Assembly (NCBI GenBank): GCA_963709995.1
Contig: CAVPYN010000002.1
Span: 248,001-312,000 of the forward strand
From: JAUIIK01 sp963709995
GTDB taxonomy: Bacteria; Chloroflexota; Chloroflexia; Thermomicrobiales; CFX8
Direction of reading: 5' to 3'
Length of the DNA: 64,000 bases
Below are positions 51,028 through 60,471 of this stretch, one piece after another. Every line of letters starts with the position of its first letter. The stretch's first letter is position 1. A program made the position numbers and the translations under genes. Under the pieces are notes generated by a model. It ran no database searches, was not told where the DNA came from, and saw only the letters and a list, made by a program, of their open reading frames with translations.

Positions 51028-53676
51028 CTAACCGGCCACCTGTTGGCGAATGGCATCTTCAACAGCCTCGAGGGCTTCGTTCAATCTTCCGAGGTCGGAG
51101 CCGCCCCCCTGTGCAACTTCTGGGCGACCTCCACCTCGACCTCCGACGATCGGCGCGATCGACTGGATAATCTGTCCCGCGTGTACGCCTCGACCCACAG
51201 CATCGCTTGTAACCATCGCGACAAATGCCGGCGCGCCGTCCACCTCGGCGCCGACGACAACGACCCCCGAACGCAGGCGGTCCCTCAGCCGGTCACCGAT
51301 TTCCAACATCGTGGCCCGGTCTTCGGCTTCGACTCGAGTGGCGATATAGGCCGTGCCATCAACTTCCCTCGCGGCGTCGACCAATGCGTCAAGATTCGAG
51401 AGCGCTATCTGAAGCTTCAGTTGCTCGATCTCGCGATCCCGTTGTCGCGCTTCGACAAGAAGTCTCTCGACCGATTCAAAGACCTGATCGACCGGAGAAC
51501 GCAGATCTCTGCCGATGTGATGCAACTGGCGATTCGCTGCGAGGAGATAGGCAAGCGCGGGTTCTCCGGTGATCGCTTCGATGCGGCGGATCCCGGAGCC
51601 GATTGATGATTCGGACTGGATGATTATTGGTCCGATGTCTCCGGTTCGGGATACGTGGGTGCCTCCGCAGAGCTCCAGGGAATACCCATCGACGGCAACA
51701 GTACGCACGACATCGCCGTATTTCTCGCCAAACAGCGCCATCGCCCCGCGCGAAACGGCGTCGTCGAACGCTTCCTGTTGGATGGAAATGGGCTTGTTAG
51801 CAAGCACCTGCTGGTTGGCGAGGCGCATCACCTCATCAAGCCCGTCCGGCCCGAGGGGTGTCTGACTTGTGAAGTCGAATCTGAGGCGGTCCGGGGCAAC
51901 GAGCGAGCCAGCTTGTTGAGTTTGCTCTCCAAGCACTCGCCTCAGTGCCTCATGAATCAAATGGGTTGCAGTGTGATTGCGGCGAACGGCTGCCCTGCGG
52001 TTGGCGTCTACCACTGCTGTTGCGGACTGGCCACGTTGCAGGTAGCCCTCAACCACTTCCCCGATGTGGACGACAACTCCAGGCGCCGGGCGTTGGGTAT
52101 CCGCAACCTGAAATCGCCCGGTGGAAGTCAGGATCTCGCCCTGATCGCCCACCTGCCCGCCCGATTCCGCATAAAACGGTGTCCGGGCCAGCACGATTTC
52201 GGCGGTCTCGCCCGCTTCAATGGTTTCGACGGCGAGATCTGCGCCGAGTATCGCAGCGATGACCGTGTCTGCTTCGTGCGATTCATAACCGACGAAGTTA
52301 GACGTCGAGCCTTGTACTGCCGCGTATAGAGGGGCCCTCTGGCGAGTGGCGTCGGCAAATGTTCCGAGACTTGCCCGGCTACGCGCCCTCTGGTCGTTCA
52401 GAGCTTCTCGGAATCCCTTTACGTCAACATCGATCCCGGAGGTGGTCGCAAGCTCGACGGTGAGGTCTACCGGGAACCCGTACGTGTCGTGAAGCCTGAA
52501 CGCCTCCGCGCCAGGGATCGTTTTGTCACCGGACTCTACCGCCTGCTCGAGCAGCGCCTCAAGCCGGACCATGCCAGTTGCAAGCGTTCGACCGAACGCC
52601 TCCTCTTCATGCCCAATCGTCCGTAGAATCACCTCGCGCCGCCTGGCAAGTTCGGGGTACTGTCCTCGAAACTCCTCGATGACACTGTCGGCGATGTCAC
52701 TCAGAAACGGGCGCTCAACACCAATTGCCCGAGCCTTCTGCACCGCGCGGCGCAGTATCCTGCGGAGAACGTAGCCGCGCCCTTCGTTGCTGGGGAGCAC
52801 TCCGTCGGCGATCAGGAACGCCACGCCGCGCCCGTGATCGGCGATGATGCGCAGGGCATTGTCGACTTGCTCACTCTCACCGAACGTTGCCCCCGCGATT
52901 TCAGCCGCGCGCGCCACGATCGGGCGAAACAGGTCGGTCTCATAGATCGACTTGACGCCCTGGAGCACAACGGCAACTCGTTCCAGGCCGCTGCCGGTGT
53001 CCACGTTCTGCATGGCAAGCTGCTCTGGAGAGCCGTCGGGAAGGCGGTTGAACTCCACAAACACCAGATTCCAGATTTCGATGTAGCGGTCTTCGTCCTC
53101 GCTCATCGGTCCCCGGCCAGGATCGCCGGGATGCTCGTCATACTCCAGATCAACATAGATCTCGGTGTTCGGTCCGTACGGTCCTGTATCTCCAACCGGT
53201 CCCCAGGTGTTGCCAGGGTCATCCTGGACCCGCTCGGGCCGGATGCCGATTGACTTCCGCCAGTAATCGCGAGAGTAGTCATCAGACGGATGAACGGTGG
53301 TCCAAATTCGATCCGGATCGATTCCGTACGGCCCGGTGACGAGCTCCCATGCCATTTCGATAGCTTCGTCCTTGAAGTAATCACCAACGGAGAAGTTGCC
53401 AAGCATCTCGAAGAACGTCAGGTGGGTTGGGTCTCCGACTTCGAGCACATCATCCGCTTTGCCGACCGCGCGAAAGCACTTCTGAATCGACGTCAGTCTC
53501 CGATTCGGTGGTTCCTCGAGCCCCAGAAAATATGGTGTAAACTGCTGCATTCCAGCGGTCGTGAGAAGCACGGTCGGGTCACCGTGTGGGATTAGCGAAG
53601 ACGAGGCCACGGCCATGTGACCGTGACGCTCAACGAAGAAGTTCGTGAATACCTGACGTATCTCGTGGCTGTTCAT
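51028..53676 (-). CDS. alaS: Alanyl-tRNA synthetase
   Basis: 882 residues from ATG 53676 ('MNSHEIRQVFTNFFVERHGH'), the conserved AlaRS start; upstream in-frame codons are not needed. Motif 1 region 'VASSSLIPHGDPTVLLTTAG', 'GNFSVGDYFKDEAI', motif 3 'EGRGYVLRRILRRAVQKARA' and the editing domain with 'NHTATHLIHEALR' (zinc-binding H-x3-H) and 'LELCGGTHVSRTGDIG'. The C-terminal C-Ala domain is present with 'GGRGGGRPEVAQGGG'. Charges tRNA-Ala. Divergent from uvrC over 264 bp. Confidence 0.98.
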   Translation of the reverse strand: MNSHEIRQVFTNFFVERHGHMAVASSSLIPHGDPTVLLTTAGMQQFTPYFLGLEEPPNRRLTSIQKCFRAVGKADDVLEVGDPTHLTFFEMLGNFSVGDYFKDEAIEMAWELVTGPYGIDPDRIWTTVHPSDDYSRDYWRKSIGIRPERVQDDPGNTWGPVGDTGPYGPNTEIYVDLEYDEHPGDPGRGPMSEDEDRYIEIWNLVFVEFNRLPDGSPEQLAMQNVDTGSGLERVAVVLQGVKSIYETDLFRPIVARAAEIAGATFGESEQVDNALRIIADHGRGVAFLIADGVLPSNEGRGYVLRRILRRAVQKARAIGVERPFLSDIADSVIEEFRGQYPELARRREVILRTIGHEEEAFGRTLATGMVRLEALLEQAVESGDKTIPGAEAFRLHDTYGFPVDLTVELATTSGIDVDVKGFREALNDQRARSRASLGTFADATRQRAPLYAAVQGSTSNFVGYESHEADTVIAAILGADLAVETIEAGETAEIVLARTPFYAESGGQVGDQGEILTSTGRFQVADTQRPAPGVVVHIGEVVEGYLQRGQSATAVVDANRRAAVRRNHTATHLIHEALRRVLGEQTQQAGSLVAPDRLRFDFTSQTPLGPDGLDEVMRLANQQVLANKPISIQQEAFDDAVSRGAMALFGEKYGDVVRTVAVDGYSLELCGGTHVSRTGDIGPIIIQSESSIGSGIRRIEAITGEPALAYLLAANRQLHHIGRDLRSPVDQVFESVERLLVEARQRDREIEQLKLQIALSNLDALVDAAREVDGTAYIATRVEAEDRATMLEIGDRLRDRLRSGVVVVGAEVDGAPAFVAMVTSDAVGRGVHAGQIIQSIAPIVGGRGGGRPEVAQGGGSDLGRLNEALEAVEDAIRQQVAG

Positions 53677-53940
53677 GCCCAACCAACCGTTCCCTACTAT
53701 CTCTGAACTTGCCCATTCGGCAGCGTCAAGTTTATCCCACCGAAACCGGCGAATCCGCAACATGACACGTGCCAAAAAGACAAGCACGAGATGTACGTAC
53801 AGTGTGCACGTTCACTCCACGGATGTCAAATAGTTCGGTTGACGTGCCGGTACGATTGTCTCGGTTCGCGCTGGATTCGCCTTGATTTCTGGGACAATCA
53901 GCGCCGTCGCCTACCGCAAGAGAAGTACAATTATCAGATT

Positions 53941-55776
53941 ATGAAGATCGATACCTTTTCAGATCGACTAGCCGCATTATCGACCGACCCGGGCGTCTAC
54001 TTGCTCAAGAATGAGCAGGGAAAGATCATCTATGTTGGGAAAGCCGCGTCTCTGAGGCACCGGGTTAGATCATATTTCCAGAAATCCAGCGGGTATCAAG
54101 ATCCAAAGACTTTGGAGTTGAAGTCTCGCATCGCCGACTTTGACGTCGTACGCACTTCGACTCCAGCTGAAGCGCTCATTCTCGAGAACGAGCTAATCAA
54201 GCGGCACCAGCCTCACTACAATGTGATGCTCAAAGACGGCAAGACTTATCCGTATATCCGGATCACGAACGAAGAGTGGCCGCGGGTCATCAGCACGCGT
54301 CGCATCGCCAGAGATGGCTCGATTTATTACGGTCCATTCACTTCAGCGGGATCGGTTCACCGCTTGCTAGATCTCCTGAAACGGCTGTTCCCCTACCGTC
54401 CGTGCGACATTGAAATCACCGGCAAAGCGGAACGGCCCTGTTTGTATTTCCATATTGGGAGGTGCCTCGGACCATGCACCGGAGCTGCTGACGGCCGGGA
54501 GTACTTGCGTGCGATCGAGGGCGTGAAGTTGTTCCTGGAGGGTCGAGGCGAAGAGCTAGTCCCAGAAATGATGGCGGAGATGGAAGCAGCCGCTGAGGAT
54601 CTCGACTTCGAACGTGCCGCGAAACTCCGAGATGACATCTCGGCCATTGAGCATGTCCTGGAGAGACAAAATATCGTGTCTGACAAGGGAGACAATGTCG
54701 ACGTCCTCGCCGTAGGGCAAACGGCGGGAGGCGAGGCTGGGGTCCAGGTCACCTTCGTTCGAAATGGGAAGATGCTCGGCTCCGAGCATTTTCAGCTTAT
54801 CGGTACCCGCGTTGATGACGATCCCGCTGAGCTGCTAGAGACGTTCGTGGAGCAGTATTACGAGGACGCGGCTGTGATCCCCAATGAACTGCTCGTGCAA
54901 TACGAACTACCGGGGATCGCACTTGTCGAGACATTCCTCCACGAACGCCGGGGCAAGAAGGTCAAGGTTTCCGTTCCGAAGCGCGGGCGCAAGAAACACC
55001 TGCTCGATATGACCACCGCTTCAGCTGGAGAAAACGTGAAGCAGAGCACATTACGGTGGCTCAACAACGAACAGAAGCTGACGGTTGCGCTATCGGAGCT
55101 TTCCGACGCTCTCCGTCTACCTGGCATTCCTCGCCGCATCGAGTGCTATGACATTTCTACGTTGCAGGGAACAAACACCGTTGGCTCGATGGTCGTATTC
55201 GAGGACGGCAAGCCAAGCAAGAAGGAGTACCGCCGATTCTCAATCAAGGGAATCGATGGGCAAGATGACTTCGCATCGATGCGGGAAGTACTGACCCGTC
55301 GATTCAGGCGTGCCGCTGATCAGGAACAGACGGAATCCTGGCGAACGATGCCGGATCTCGTCATCGTCGATGGCGGGCGCGGGCAACTTAGCGCAGCGAT
55401 AGGCGCACTGGCCGAGACTGGCGCGGACGTACCGCTCGCCGCACTCGCAAAGGAAAACGAAGAATTGTTCCTGCCCGGGGAACGCGTGCCACTCATCCTG
55501 CCTCGCGATTCCCAGGCGCTATATCTGGTGCAGCGTATTCGGGATGAAGCTCATCGCTTTGCAGTGACCTATCAACGCCGCAAGCGCTCGAAAGCAGCAT
55601 TTCGATCGGAGTTAGACGAACTACGAGGCGTGGGCCCGAAGCGTCGCAAGGCATTGATCCGCAGTTTTGGGAGCGTCAAACAGGTTCAAGCGGCGACCGT
55701 GGATGAGCTCGCGAGCGTCGAAGGGATCGGCCCCGCGCTTGCCCAAGAGATCTTTGATGCACTACGGGCGCGGTGA
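53941..55776 (+). CDS. uvrC: UvrABC system protein C
   Basis: 611 residues from ATG 53941 ('MKIDTFSDRLAALSTDPGVY'); the frame is open 150 bases further upstream, but homology begins here. GIY-YIG domain: 'GVYLLKNEQGKIIYVGKAAS' with catalytic Tyr and Arg residues, 3' incision. UVR motif 'LDFERAAKLRDDISAIEHVL'. RNase H-like domain for 5' incision: 'ECYDISTLQGTNTVGSMVVF' and 'DLVIVDGGRGQL'. Two helix-hairpin-helix motifs at the end ('LRGVGPKRRKALIRSFGSV', 'VEGIGPALAQEIFDAL'). Heads a plus-strand operon to 59259. Confidence 0.97.
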   Translation: MKIDTFSDRLAALSTDPGVYLLKNEQGKIIYVGKAASLRHRVRSYFQKSSGYQDPKTLELKSRIADFDVVRTSTPAEALILENELIKRHQPHYNVMLKDGKTYPYIRITNEEWPRVISTRRIARDGSIYYGPFTSAGSVHRLLDLLKRLFPYRPCDIEITGKAERPCLYFHIGRCLGPCTGAADGREYLRAIEGVKLFLEGRGEELVPEMMAEMEAAAEDLDFERAAKLRDDISAIEHVLERQNIVSDKGDNVDVLAVGQTAGGEAGVQVTFVRNGKMLGSEHFQLIGTRVDDDPAELLETFVEQYYEDAAVIPNELLVQYELPGIALVETFLHERRGKKVKVSVPKRGRKKHLLDMTTASAGENVKQSTLRWLNNEQKLTVALSELSDALRLPGIPRRIECYDISTLQGTNTVGSMVVFEDGKPSKKEYRRFSIKGIDGQDDFASMREVLTRRFRRAADQEQTESWRTMPDLVIVDGGRGQLSAAIGALAETGADVPLAALAKENEELFLPGERVPLILPRDSQALYLVQRIRDEAHRFAVTYQRRKRSKAAFRSELDELRGVGPKRRKALIRSFGSVKQVQAATVDELASVEGIGPALAQEIFDALRAR

Positions 55777-56378
55777 TGAAGGGTCCCCATGGCCAATCGA
55801 TTGAATGTGTCAGTCTCGCCTTGAATCGCGGAGAGATCGCGATCGTTCCAACGGATACCGTATACGGCCTGGCCGCCAGCATAGATTGTCCGTCCGCCAT
55901 CGAAGAGATCTTCAGGGTCAAGGGCAGGGCTTTCGACAAGCCGATTCCGATCCTCGTCGATGGTCTAGAATCCGCAACCAGGATGGCGTCTTGCCTTCCC
56001 GAGGCCAGTAGGCGCCTCGCTGCAGCATTCTGGCCAGGCGCGCTCACTATCGTCGTTCCAGCCTCGAATCTGACGCCATCGCGATGTCTCGGCCCAGGGT
56101 CGACGGTCGGCCTTCGGATGCCGGACCACCCATTGATGCTTGAACTGCTGAGTCGCTGTGGCGGACGGCTCGCCGTCACAAGCGCCAACCGCTCGGGTAT
56201 GCCAGAATTCCGGACCGCTGCTGCCGCGCAAAAAGTACTGAACGTGGAGGTCGTCCTTGATGGTGGGAAAACTCCGGGAGGAACAGCGTCCACGGTCGTC
56301 GACGTGACCACTGGAGATCCAAAGATCCTGCGAAGCGGTGCTATTGTTGCCAGCAGAATCTATGAAGCACTGGCCTGA
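55776..56378 (+). CDS. L-threonylcarbamoyladenylate synthase (Sua5/TsaC family)
   Basis: 200 residues from ATG 55776, overlapping the uvrC TGA by one base. YrdC fold: 'GEIAIVPTDTVYGLAASID' (the P-T-D-T-x-Y-G-L signature), 'IFRVKGRAFDKPIPILVD' (K-x-R-x2-K-P), 'FWPGALTIVVPAS' and 'LAVTSANRSGMPE' (S-A-N-x-S-G). It makes the threonylcarbamoyl-AMP used for t6A37 of tRNA. It lacks the Sua5 C-terminal domain, so it is the short TsaC/YciO form. Second gene of the uvrC operon. Confidence 0.93.
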   Translation: MKGPHGQSIECVSLALNRGEIAIVPTDTVYGLAASIDCPSAIEEIFRVKGRAFDKPIPILVDGLESATRMASCLPEASRRLAAAFWPGALTIVVPASNLTPSRCLGPGSTVGLRMPDHPLMLELLSRCGGRLAVTSANRSGMPEFRTAAAAQKVLNVEVVLDGGKTPGGTASTVVDVTTGDPKILRSGAIVASRIYEALA

Positions 56379-56384
56379 CGATGG

Positions 56385-57134
56385 GTGGCGATTCTGCTGC
56401 GCGACTTGACCACTTCGGAATACAGAAATCTTGCCAGGTCAAGCGCAGGATGGGCGGTCATCGTATCAATCGTCTCTGGTGGTATTACGCTCTTGCTCGC
56501 CCTACTTGCCCATCTGCTCGACCCAAGCCAGTCGTCGATCCCGATCTTCGCGGAGCAGGGACGGCTCTACTGTGTAGCGGCGGCAATGCTGGCAGGCGCG
56601 GCAATAGTCGGTTCTGCAAGATTCCATCCTGTCGGGTCGGACTCTCATCCGCTGCTGGCGGCAGCATGGCTGCTACGCGTGGGATCGCCCACGTTGCTCT
56701 TCTCGAGCTTCCGATCGACACCGGTCATCATCGTGATGGTGATTCTGACCGCTGCAGATGGTTGGCTGGTGGAAACCGCGGCGAGCGGGGCAACCAGCAC
56801 GATAGGCCGCTACTTGAACAGACCGACTGCGCTATTGCTCGCCTGGACGTTCCTGATCGGCACTCTAGAGTTCCATTTCCGATGGTTGCTACTGGCCCCG
56901 GTAGCCGCCGGCGTGGGTACCGCCGCCTACATCAGGATTCGTTATGCAAGAGAACCGGCGAAATCGATTGACTGGCCGCTGGTCGCGGTGACGGCAGTGT
57001 TGGTCGCTGAAGGCTCGATCGCCGTGTCGTTTCTCAACGTCTCGACGGGTTTGAGCGCTGTGCTGGTAATTCTGGTTCCCACGTCCGTGTTGGTCATTCT
57101 TAGAGGCGTGGTGAAAGGCGGTTGGACATCATGA
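56385..57134 (+). CDS. Polytopic membrane protein of unknown function
   Basis: 249 residues from GTG 56385, starting six bases after the previous stop. About seven hydrophobic segments, e.g. 'GWAVIVSIVSGGITLLLALL', 'RLYCVAAAMLAGAAIVGSAR', 'STPVIIVMVILTAADGWLV' and the C-terminal 'GLSAVLVILVPTSVLVILRG'. No signature I recognise. Its end overlaps the rarA start (ATGA), so it belongs to the uvrC-tsaC-rarA-rph operon and is translationally coupled to rarA. Composition is like its neighbours. Confidence 0.8.
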   Translation: MAILLRDLTTSEYRNLARSSAGWAVIVSIVSGGITLLLALLAHLLDPSQSSIPIFAEQGRLYCVAAAMLAGAAIVGSARFHPVGSDSHPLLAAAWLLRVGSPTLLFSSFRSTPVIIVMVILTAADGWLVETAASGATSTIGRYLNRPTALLLAWTFLIGTLEFHFRWLLLAPVAAGVGTAAYIRIRYAREPAKSIDWPLVAVTAVLVAEGSIAVSFLNVSTGLSAVLVILVPTSVLVILRGVVKGGWTS

Positions 57135-58516
57135 GGACCGGCCAGAAGGATCTCTTCGAGGAACCAACTGGCCAGCCGCCAGCTGGCTACGGTCCACTTG
57201 CCGCCAGAATGCGCCCGCGATCGCTCGATGAGTTTGTGGGACAGAACGAATTGCTTAAGGCCGGTGGTGTTATCCGCAACATGGTCGAACGTGGCCGGCT
57301 CACTTCTCTCATCTTCTGGGGGCCGCCAGGAATTGGTAAGACAACGCTGGCCCGTTTAATCGCCGCGAATTCTGACGCCGAGTTTGTGCAGATCTCGGCG
57401 GTATCAGCCGGTGTTGCCGATCTCCGGCGCGAGGTTCGGGAGGCGCAAGATCGCAGGTCAATGTTGCGGCGCGGGACCGTGTTGTTCATCGACGAGATCC
57501 ACCGTTTCAATCGTGCGCAACAGGACGCGATCCTCCCATCCGTCGAAGATGGCATTGTCATCCTCATAGGCGCGACAACCGAGAATCCCTCGTTTGAAGT
57601 GAATGCGCCTTTGCTTTCCCGTGCGCGTGTAATCGTCTTGAAGCCGCTCGAAGATGTTGACATTCGACAGATCGTGCAGAGAGCAATCGATGATTCGGAG
57701 CGCGGTCTCGGAGGTCTGGGACTTTCAATCGCTGACGATGCCCTTGATCTGCTGGTGAATCTTTCAAATGGCGACGCGCGCTTTGCACTGACGACTCTGG
57801 ATATGGCAAGTATCGGAGAGTTGGAAGACGGTGTCATCAACCAGGACGCAATCGCAGGCGCAACTCAGCGGAGGGCGATCGTATATGACAAATCGGGTGA
57901 CGCCCACTTCGATACGATATCAGCGCTGCATAAATCGATGCGCGACTCGGACGATTCAGCCGCGCTGTACTGGCTCGCAAGAATGCTTGATGGTGGCGAT
58001 GATCCACTCTATATTGCCCGCAGGCTTGTGCGATTTGCCAGTGAAGATGTTGGACTCGCCGATCCACAGGCATTGCCGTTGACGATGGCCGCCCAGCAGG
58101 CGGTCCATTTCATCGGGTTGCCAGAGGCGGCGCTCGCGCTTTCGCAGGCGGTGATCTATCTTGCGCTGGCGCCAAAAAGCAACGCGCTCTACCGCGCCTA
58201 TGGCGAAGCTCGTCACGATGTGCAGAACAGGCGAAATGAACCGGTTCCATACCACCTTCGGAACGCGGTCACAGGACTTATGCGAAACATCGGGTACGGA
58301 CAGGGGTACGAATACGCCCACGATGCTCCAGACGCGGTGACCACACAGGTCAATCTCCCTGAAGATCTTGCAGACCGAGATTACTACCGCCCAACTCTAC
58401 ACGGGCACGAAGCCGAGCTTCATTCGCGCAAGGAACAACTACGAAAGCTGAAACAGGAGCGCCGCAACGCCGTTCTTGCTGAGCCTCAGGATCCTGGGAA
58501 GGATACGAATCCGTGA
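57131..58516 (+). CDS. rarA: Replication-associated recombination protein A (MgsA/RarA)
   Basis: 461 residues from ATG 57131, overlapping the upstream stop as ATGA. 'GQKDLFEE' near the N terminus can bind SSB-type partners; 'PLAARMRPRSLDEFVGQNEL' is the family start. AAA+ motifs: Walker A 'GPPGIGKTTLARLIA', Walker B 'TVLFIDEIHRFNRAQQDAIL', sensor 1 'LIGATTENPSFEVN'. C-terminal tetramerisation region with 'PLTMAAQQAVHFIGLPEAAL'. Acts at stalled replication forks. Next gene rph overlaps its stop by four bases. Confidence 0.96.
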   Translation: MRTGQKDLFEEPTGQPPAGYGPLAARMRPRSLDEFVGQNELLKAGGVIRNMVERGRLTSLIFWGPPGIGKTTLARLIAANSDAEFVQISAVSAGVADLRREVREAQDRRSMLRRGTVLFIDEIHRFNRAQQDAILPSVEDGIVILIGATTENPSFEVNAPLLSRARVIVLKPLEDVDIRQIVQRAIDDSERGLGGLGLSIADDALDLLVNLSNGDARFALTTLDMASIGELEDGVINQDAIAGATQRRAIVYDKSGDAHFDTISALHKSMRDSDDSAALYWLARMLDGGDDPLYIARRLVRFASEDVGLADPQALPLTMAAQQAVHFIGLPEAALALSQAVIYLALAPKSNALYRAYGEARHDVQNRRNEPVPYHLRNAVTGLMRNIGYGQGYEYAHDAPDAVTTQVNLPEDLADRDYYRPTLHGHEAELHSRKEQLRKLKQERRNAVLAEPQDPGKDTNP

Positions 58517-59259
58517 GCATCCACCGTGCCCGATTTCAGCGAGAACGCGATGAAATGCGACCGGTCGTAATCGAAACCGGCGTTGCTCCGTACGCAGAGG
58601 GATCAGCCCTGATTGCGTATGGCGACACGAGAGTCTGGTGTACCGCCACTGTCGAAGATCGGGTTCCGGGTTGGCTCTCCGGCCGTGGCAAGGGGTGGGT
58701 GACTGCCGAATACTCGATGCTTCCACGCTCTACCCATACGCGCATCGACCGTCAGCGGGCAAGCGGTTCAGGAAGATCTCAAGAGATTTCACGGCTGATT
58801 GGACGGTCTCTCAGGGCCGGCATCGACTTGAAACGTCTCGGAGAACGTACGGTGACTGTCGATTGTGATGTGCTGCAGGCCGACGGGGGCACCCGGACCG
58901 CGGCGATTACCGGAGGGTTTGTTGCTCTGGAAGTTGCGCTTGAAATTCTCTCGCGAACGAAAGTGCTTAGCCGCTCTCCGGTTACAACCCGTATCGCCGC
59001 AGTCAGTGCCGGGATCGTCGCTGGCGAAGCGAGACTGGACCTTGATTACCATGAGGATTCATCTGCCGCCGTGGACTGCAACCTGGTCATGGATGGGCGG
59101 GGAAGGATTATCGAACTCCAATCGACAGCCGAGGGTGCTGGAGTAACTCGAGAACAGATGGATCAACTTCTGGACCTGGCGAGTAGCGGGATCACCGAAT
59201 TGCTGAGGTTACAGAAAGTGGCCGTGGAACAGGCGCCTCCAGCGAAGTCCCGATCCTAG
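58513..59259 (+). CDS. rph: Ribonuclease PH
   Basis: 248 residues from GTG 58513 (GTGA overlap with rarA). Phosphorolytic 3'-end trimming of tRNA precursors. Motifs: 'EMRPVVIETGVAPYAEGSAL', 'GDTRVWCTATVEDRVPGWL', 'GWVTAEYSMLPRSTHTR', the phosphate-binding 'SGRSQEISRLIGRSLRAGID', 'DCDVLQADGGTRTAAITGGF' and the catalytic Asp segment 'LDLDYHEDSSAAVDCNLVMD'. Complete and normal length. Last gene of its operon; its stop overlaps that of convergent mglA by four bases. Confidence 0.97.
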   Translation: MSIHRARFQRERDEMRPVVIETGVAPYAEGSALIAYGDTRVWCTATVEDRVPGWLSGRGKGWVTAEYSMLPRSTHTRIDRQRASGSGRSQEISRLIGRSLRAGIDLKRLGERTVTVDCDVLQADGGTRTAAITGGFVALEVALEILSRTKVLSRSPVTTRIAAVSAGIVAGEARLDLDYHEDSSAAVDCNLVMDGRGRIIELQSTAEGAGVTREQMDQLLDLASSGITELLRLQKVAVEQAPPAKSRS

Positions 59260-59831
59260 AGCTTGTTCACGACGAGCTTCGAAACCGCACGGAGCGTCTC
59301 GAACACCCCCTGACCATTCACCGCCGATGCCTCGAAACGCGGCACCTTTATCGTGTTCAAGTAGCGATCGAGCACCGGCGTCGGTAGCGCCGTCGGAAGA
59401 TCCATCTTGTTGTATTGCATAACCAGAGGGTAATCGACCAGGCGTTTCCCCTGATTCTTCAAGTTCTGTGCCAGTTCTCGCAGACTCTGGAGGTTGTCAG
59501 CCAGCCGGTCACGCTGAGCATCAGCGACGAACACGACTCCGTCAGCGCCGCTCAACACCGCAACTCGCGTGCGCTCGTAAAGGACTTGTCCGGGGACGGT
59601 GTAGAGATGGAAACGGATCGAGAAGCCGTGTACTCTGCCAAGTTCGAGAGGCATGAAATCAAAGAACAATGTGCGTTCAGTTTCGGTCGCTATGGAGAGG
59701 AGGTCGCTGCGGCCATTTGTCGGAATCTGTCCATGAATGTATTGAAGATTGGTGGTCTTCCCACAGAGACCGGGACCATAATAGACGATCTTTCCGTGAA
59801 TCTCACGAGCAGCGACGTTGATCAAAGCCAT
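59256..59831 (-). CDS. mglA: MglA-like small GTPase
   Basis: 191 residues, prokaryotic Ras-like GTPase. P-loop 'YYGPGLCGKTTNLQYIH', switch region 'TLFFDFMPLELG' (the MglA-type Phe-rich switch I), G3 replaced by 'LYTVPGQVLYERTR' (T-V-P-G-Q, hallmark of MglA), G4 'QYNKMDLP' and G5-like 'EASAVNGQGV'. MglA with its Roadblock GAP sets polarity in Myxococcus; in other phyla the role is unclear. It lies three bases downstream of a Roadblock gene, which fits a GTPase-regulator pair. Confidence 0.95.
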   Translation of the reverse strand: MALINVAAREIHGKIVYYGPGLCGKTTNLQYIHGQIPTNGRSDLLSIATETERTLFFDFMPLELGRVHGFSIRFHLYTVPGQVLYERTRVAVLSGADGVVFVADAQRDRLADNLQSLRELAQNLKNQGKRLVDYPLVMQYNKMDLPTALPTPVLDRYLNTIKVPRFEASAVNGQGVFETLRAVSKLVVNKL

Positions 59832-59834
59832 GGA

Positions 59835-60413
59835 CTACTTCTTCTCATCCGTTGCCGGGCGCTCGGCCGCGGGCGACTGGTCGTCAGAACCAAAGATCAA
59901 ATCAATCGTATCGGTAGCTGCCTTCGCCATGTTGGCGTTCAGTTGCGAACGGTGGACATCATTGCGTTCGATCACGAGATGCAGCACCGTTGCCAGCGAT
60001 TCGGTTGCACGCTTTGCAAGTACCTTGACAAGACCGAGGTGTGCCTGGTGATCGAACACGACAACCAGAAGCCAGCGGCCCTCAACTGTCTCGGTGAAGA
60101 TCTTTTCCTTATGACCTTCCTGGACCAAAACGCGGAAGTTATCCTCCTTCAGGAGTCGCGCCATCTCTTGAGATGAGGCATAAGTGCCAGCCAGGAGAGC
60201 GCCCAGATGCATCATCTCAGCCTGGTGACCCGCGCCTTGCCACGCCAGAACCTGGCCGGCGCGATCAAGCAACATGCTGTAGGTGGCTCCGGTTTCGTCC
60301 ATGAGCCGATCGAGGCACTTCTGGATCATCGCTGATTCTTCGGGACCAACGATAAGGCTTGTTAGATCAGGATCGAATCGACCCGGAAGCAAAGATTCCA
60401 TTGCACCTACCAT
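59835..60413 (-). CDS. Roadblock/LC7 domain protein, likely MglB-like regulator
   Basis: 192 residues from ATG 60413 (ATG 60401 is an alternative). Roadblock/LC7 fold: 'IQKCLDRLMDETGATYSMLL' then 'DRAGQVLAWQGAG', a helix 'HLGALLAGTYASSQEMARLL' and the strand pair 'KIFTETVEGRWLLVVVFD'. The C-terminal extension of about 50 residues is charged. Roadblock proteins dimerise and act as GAP for MglA. Directly upstream of mglA and 58 bp downstream of purM. Confidence 0.85.
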   Translation of the reverse strand: MVGAMESLLPGRFDPDLTSLIVGPEESAMIQKCLDRLMDETGATYSMLLDRAGQVLAWQGAGHQAEMMHLGALLAGTYASSQEMARLLKEDNFRVLVQEGHKEKIFTETVEGRWLLVVVFDHQAHLGLVKVLAKRATESLATVLHLVIERNDVHRSQLNANMAKAATDTIDLIFGSDDQSPAAERPATDEKK

Positions 60414-60471
60414 CGTGCGTTGCTGTGATCGCTCAAGCGAAAACTCAGACTAAAGGGCTACGTCAACTCCT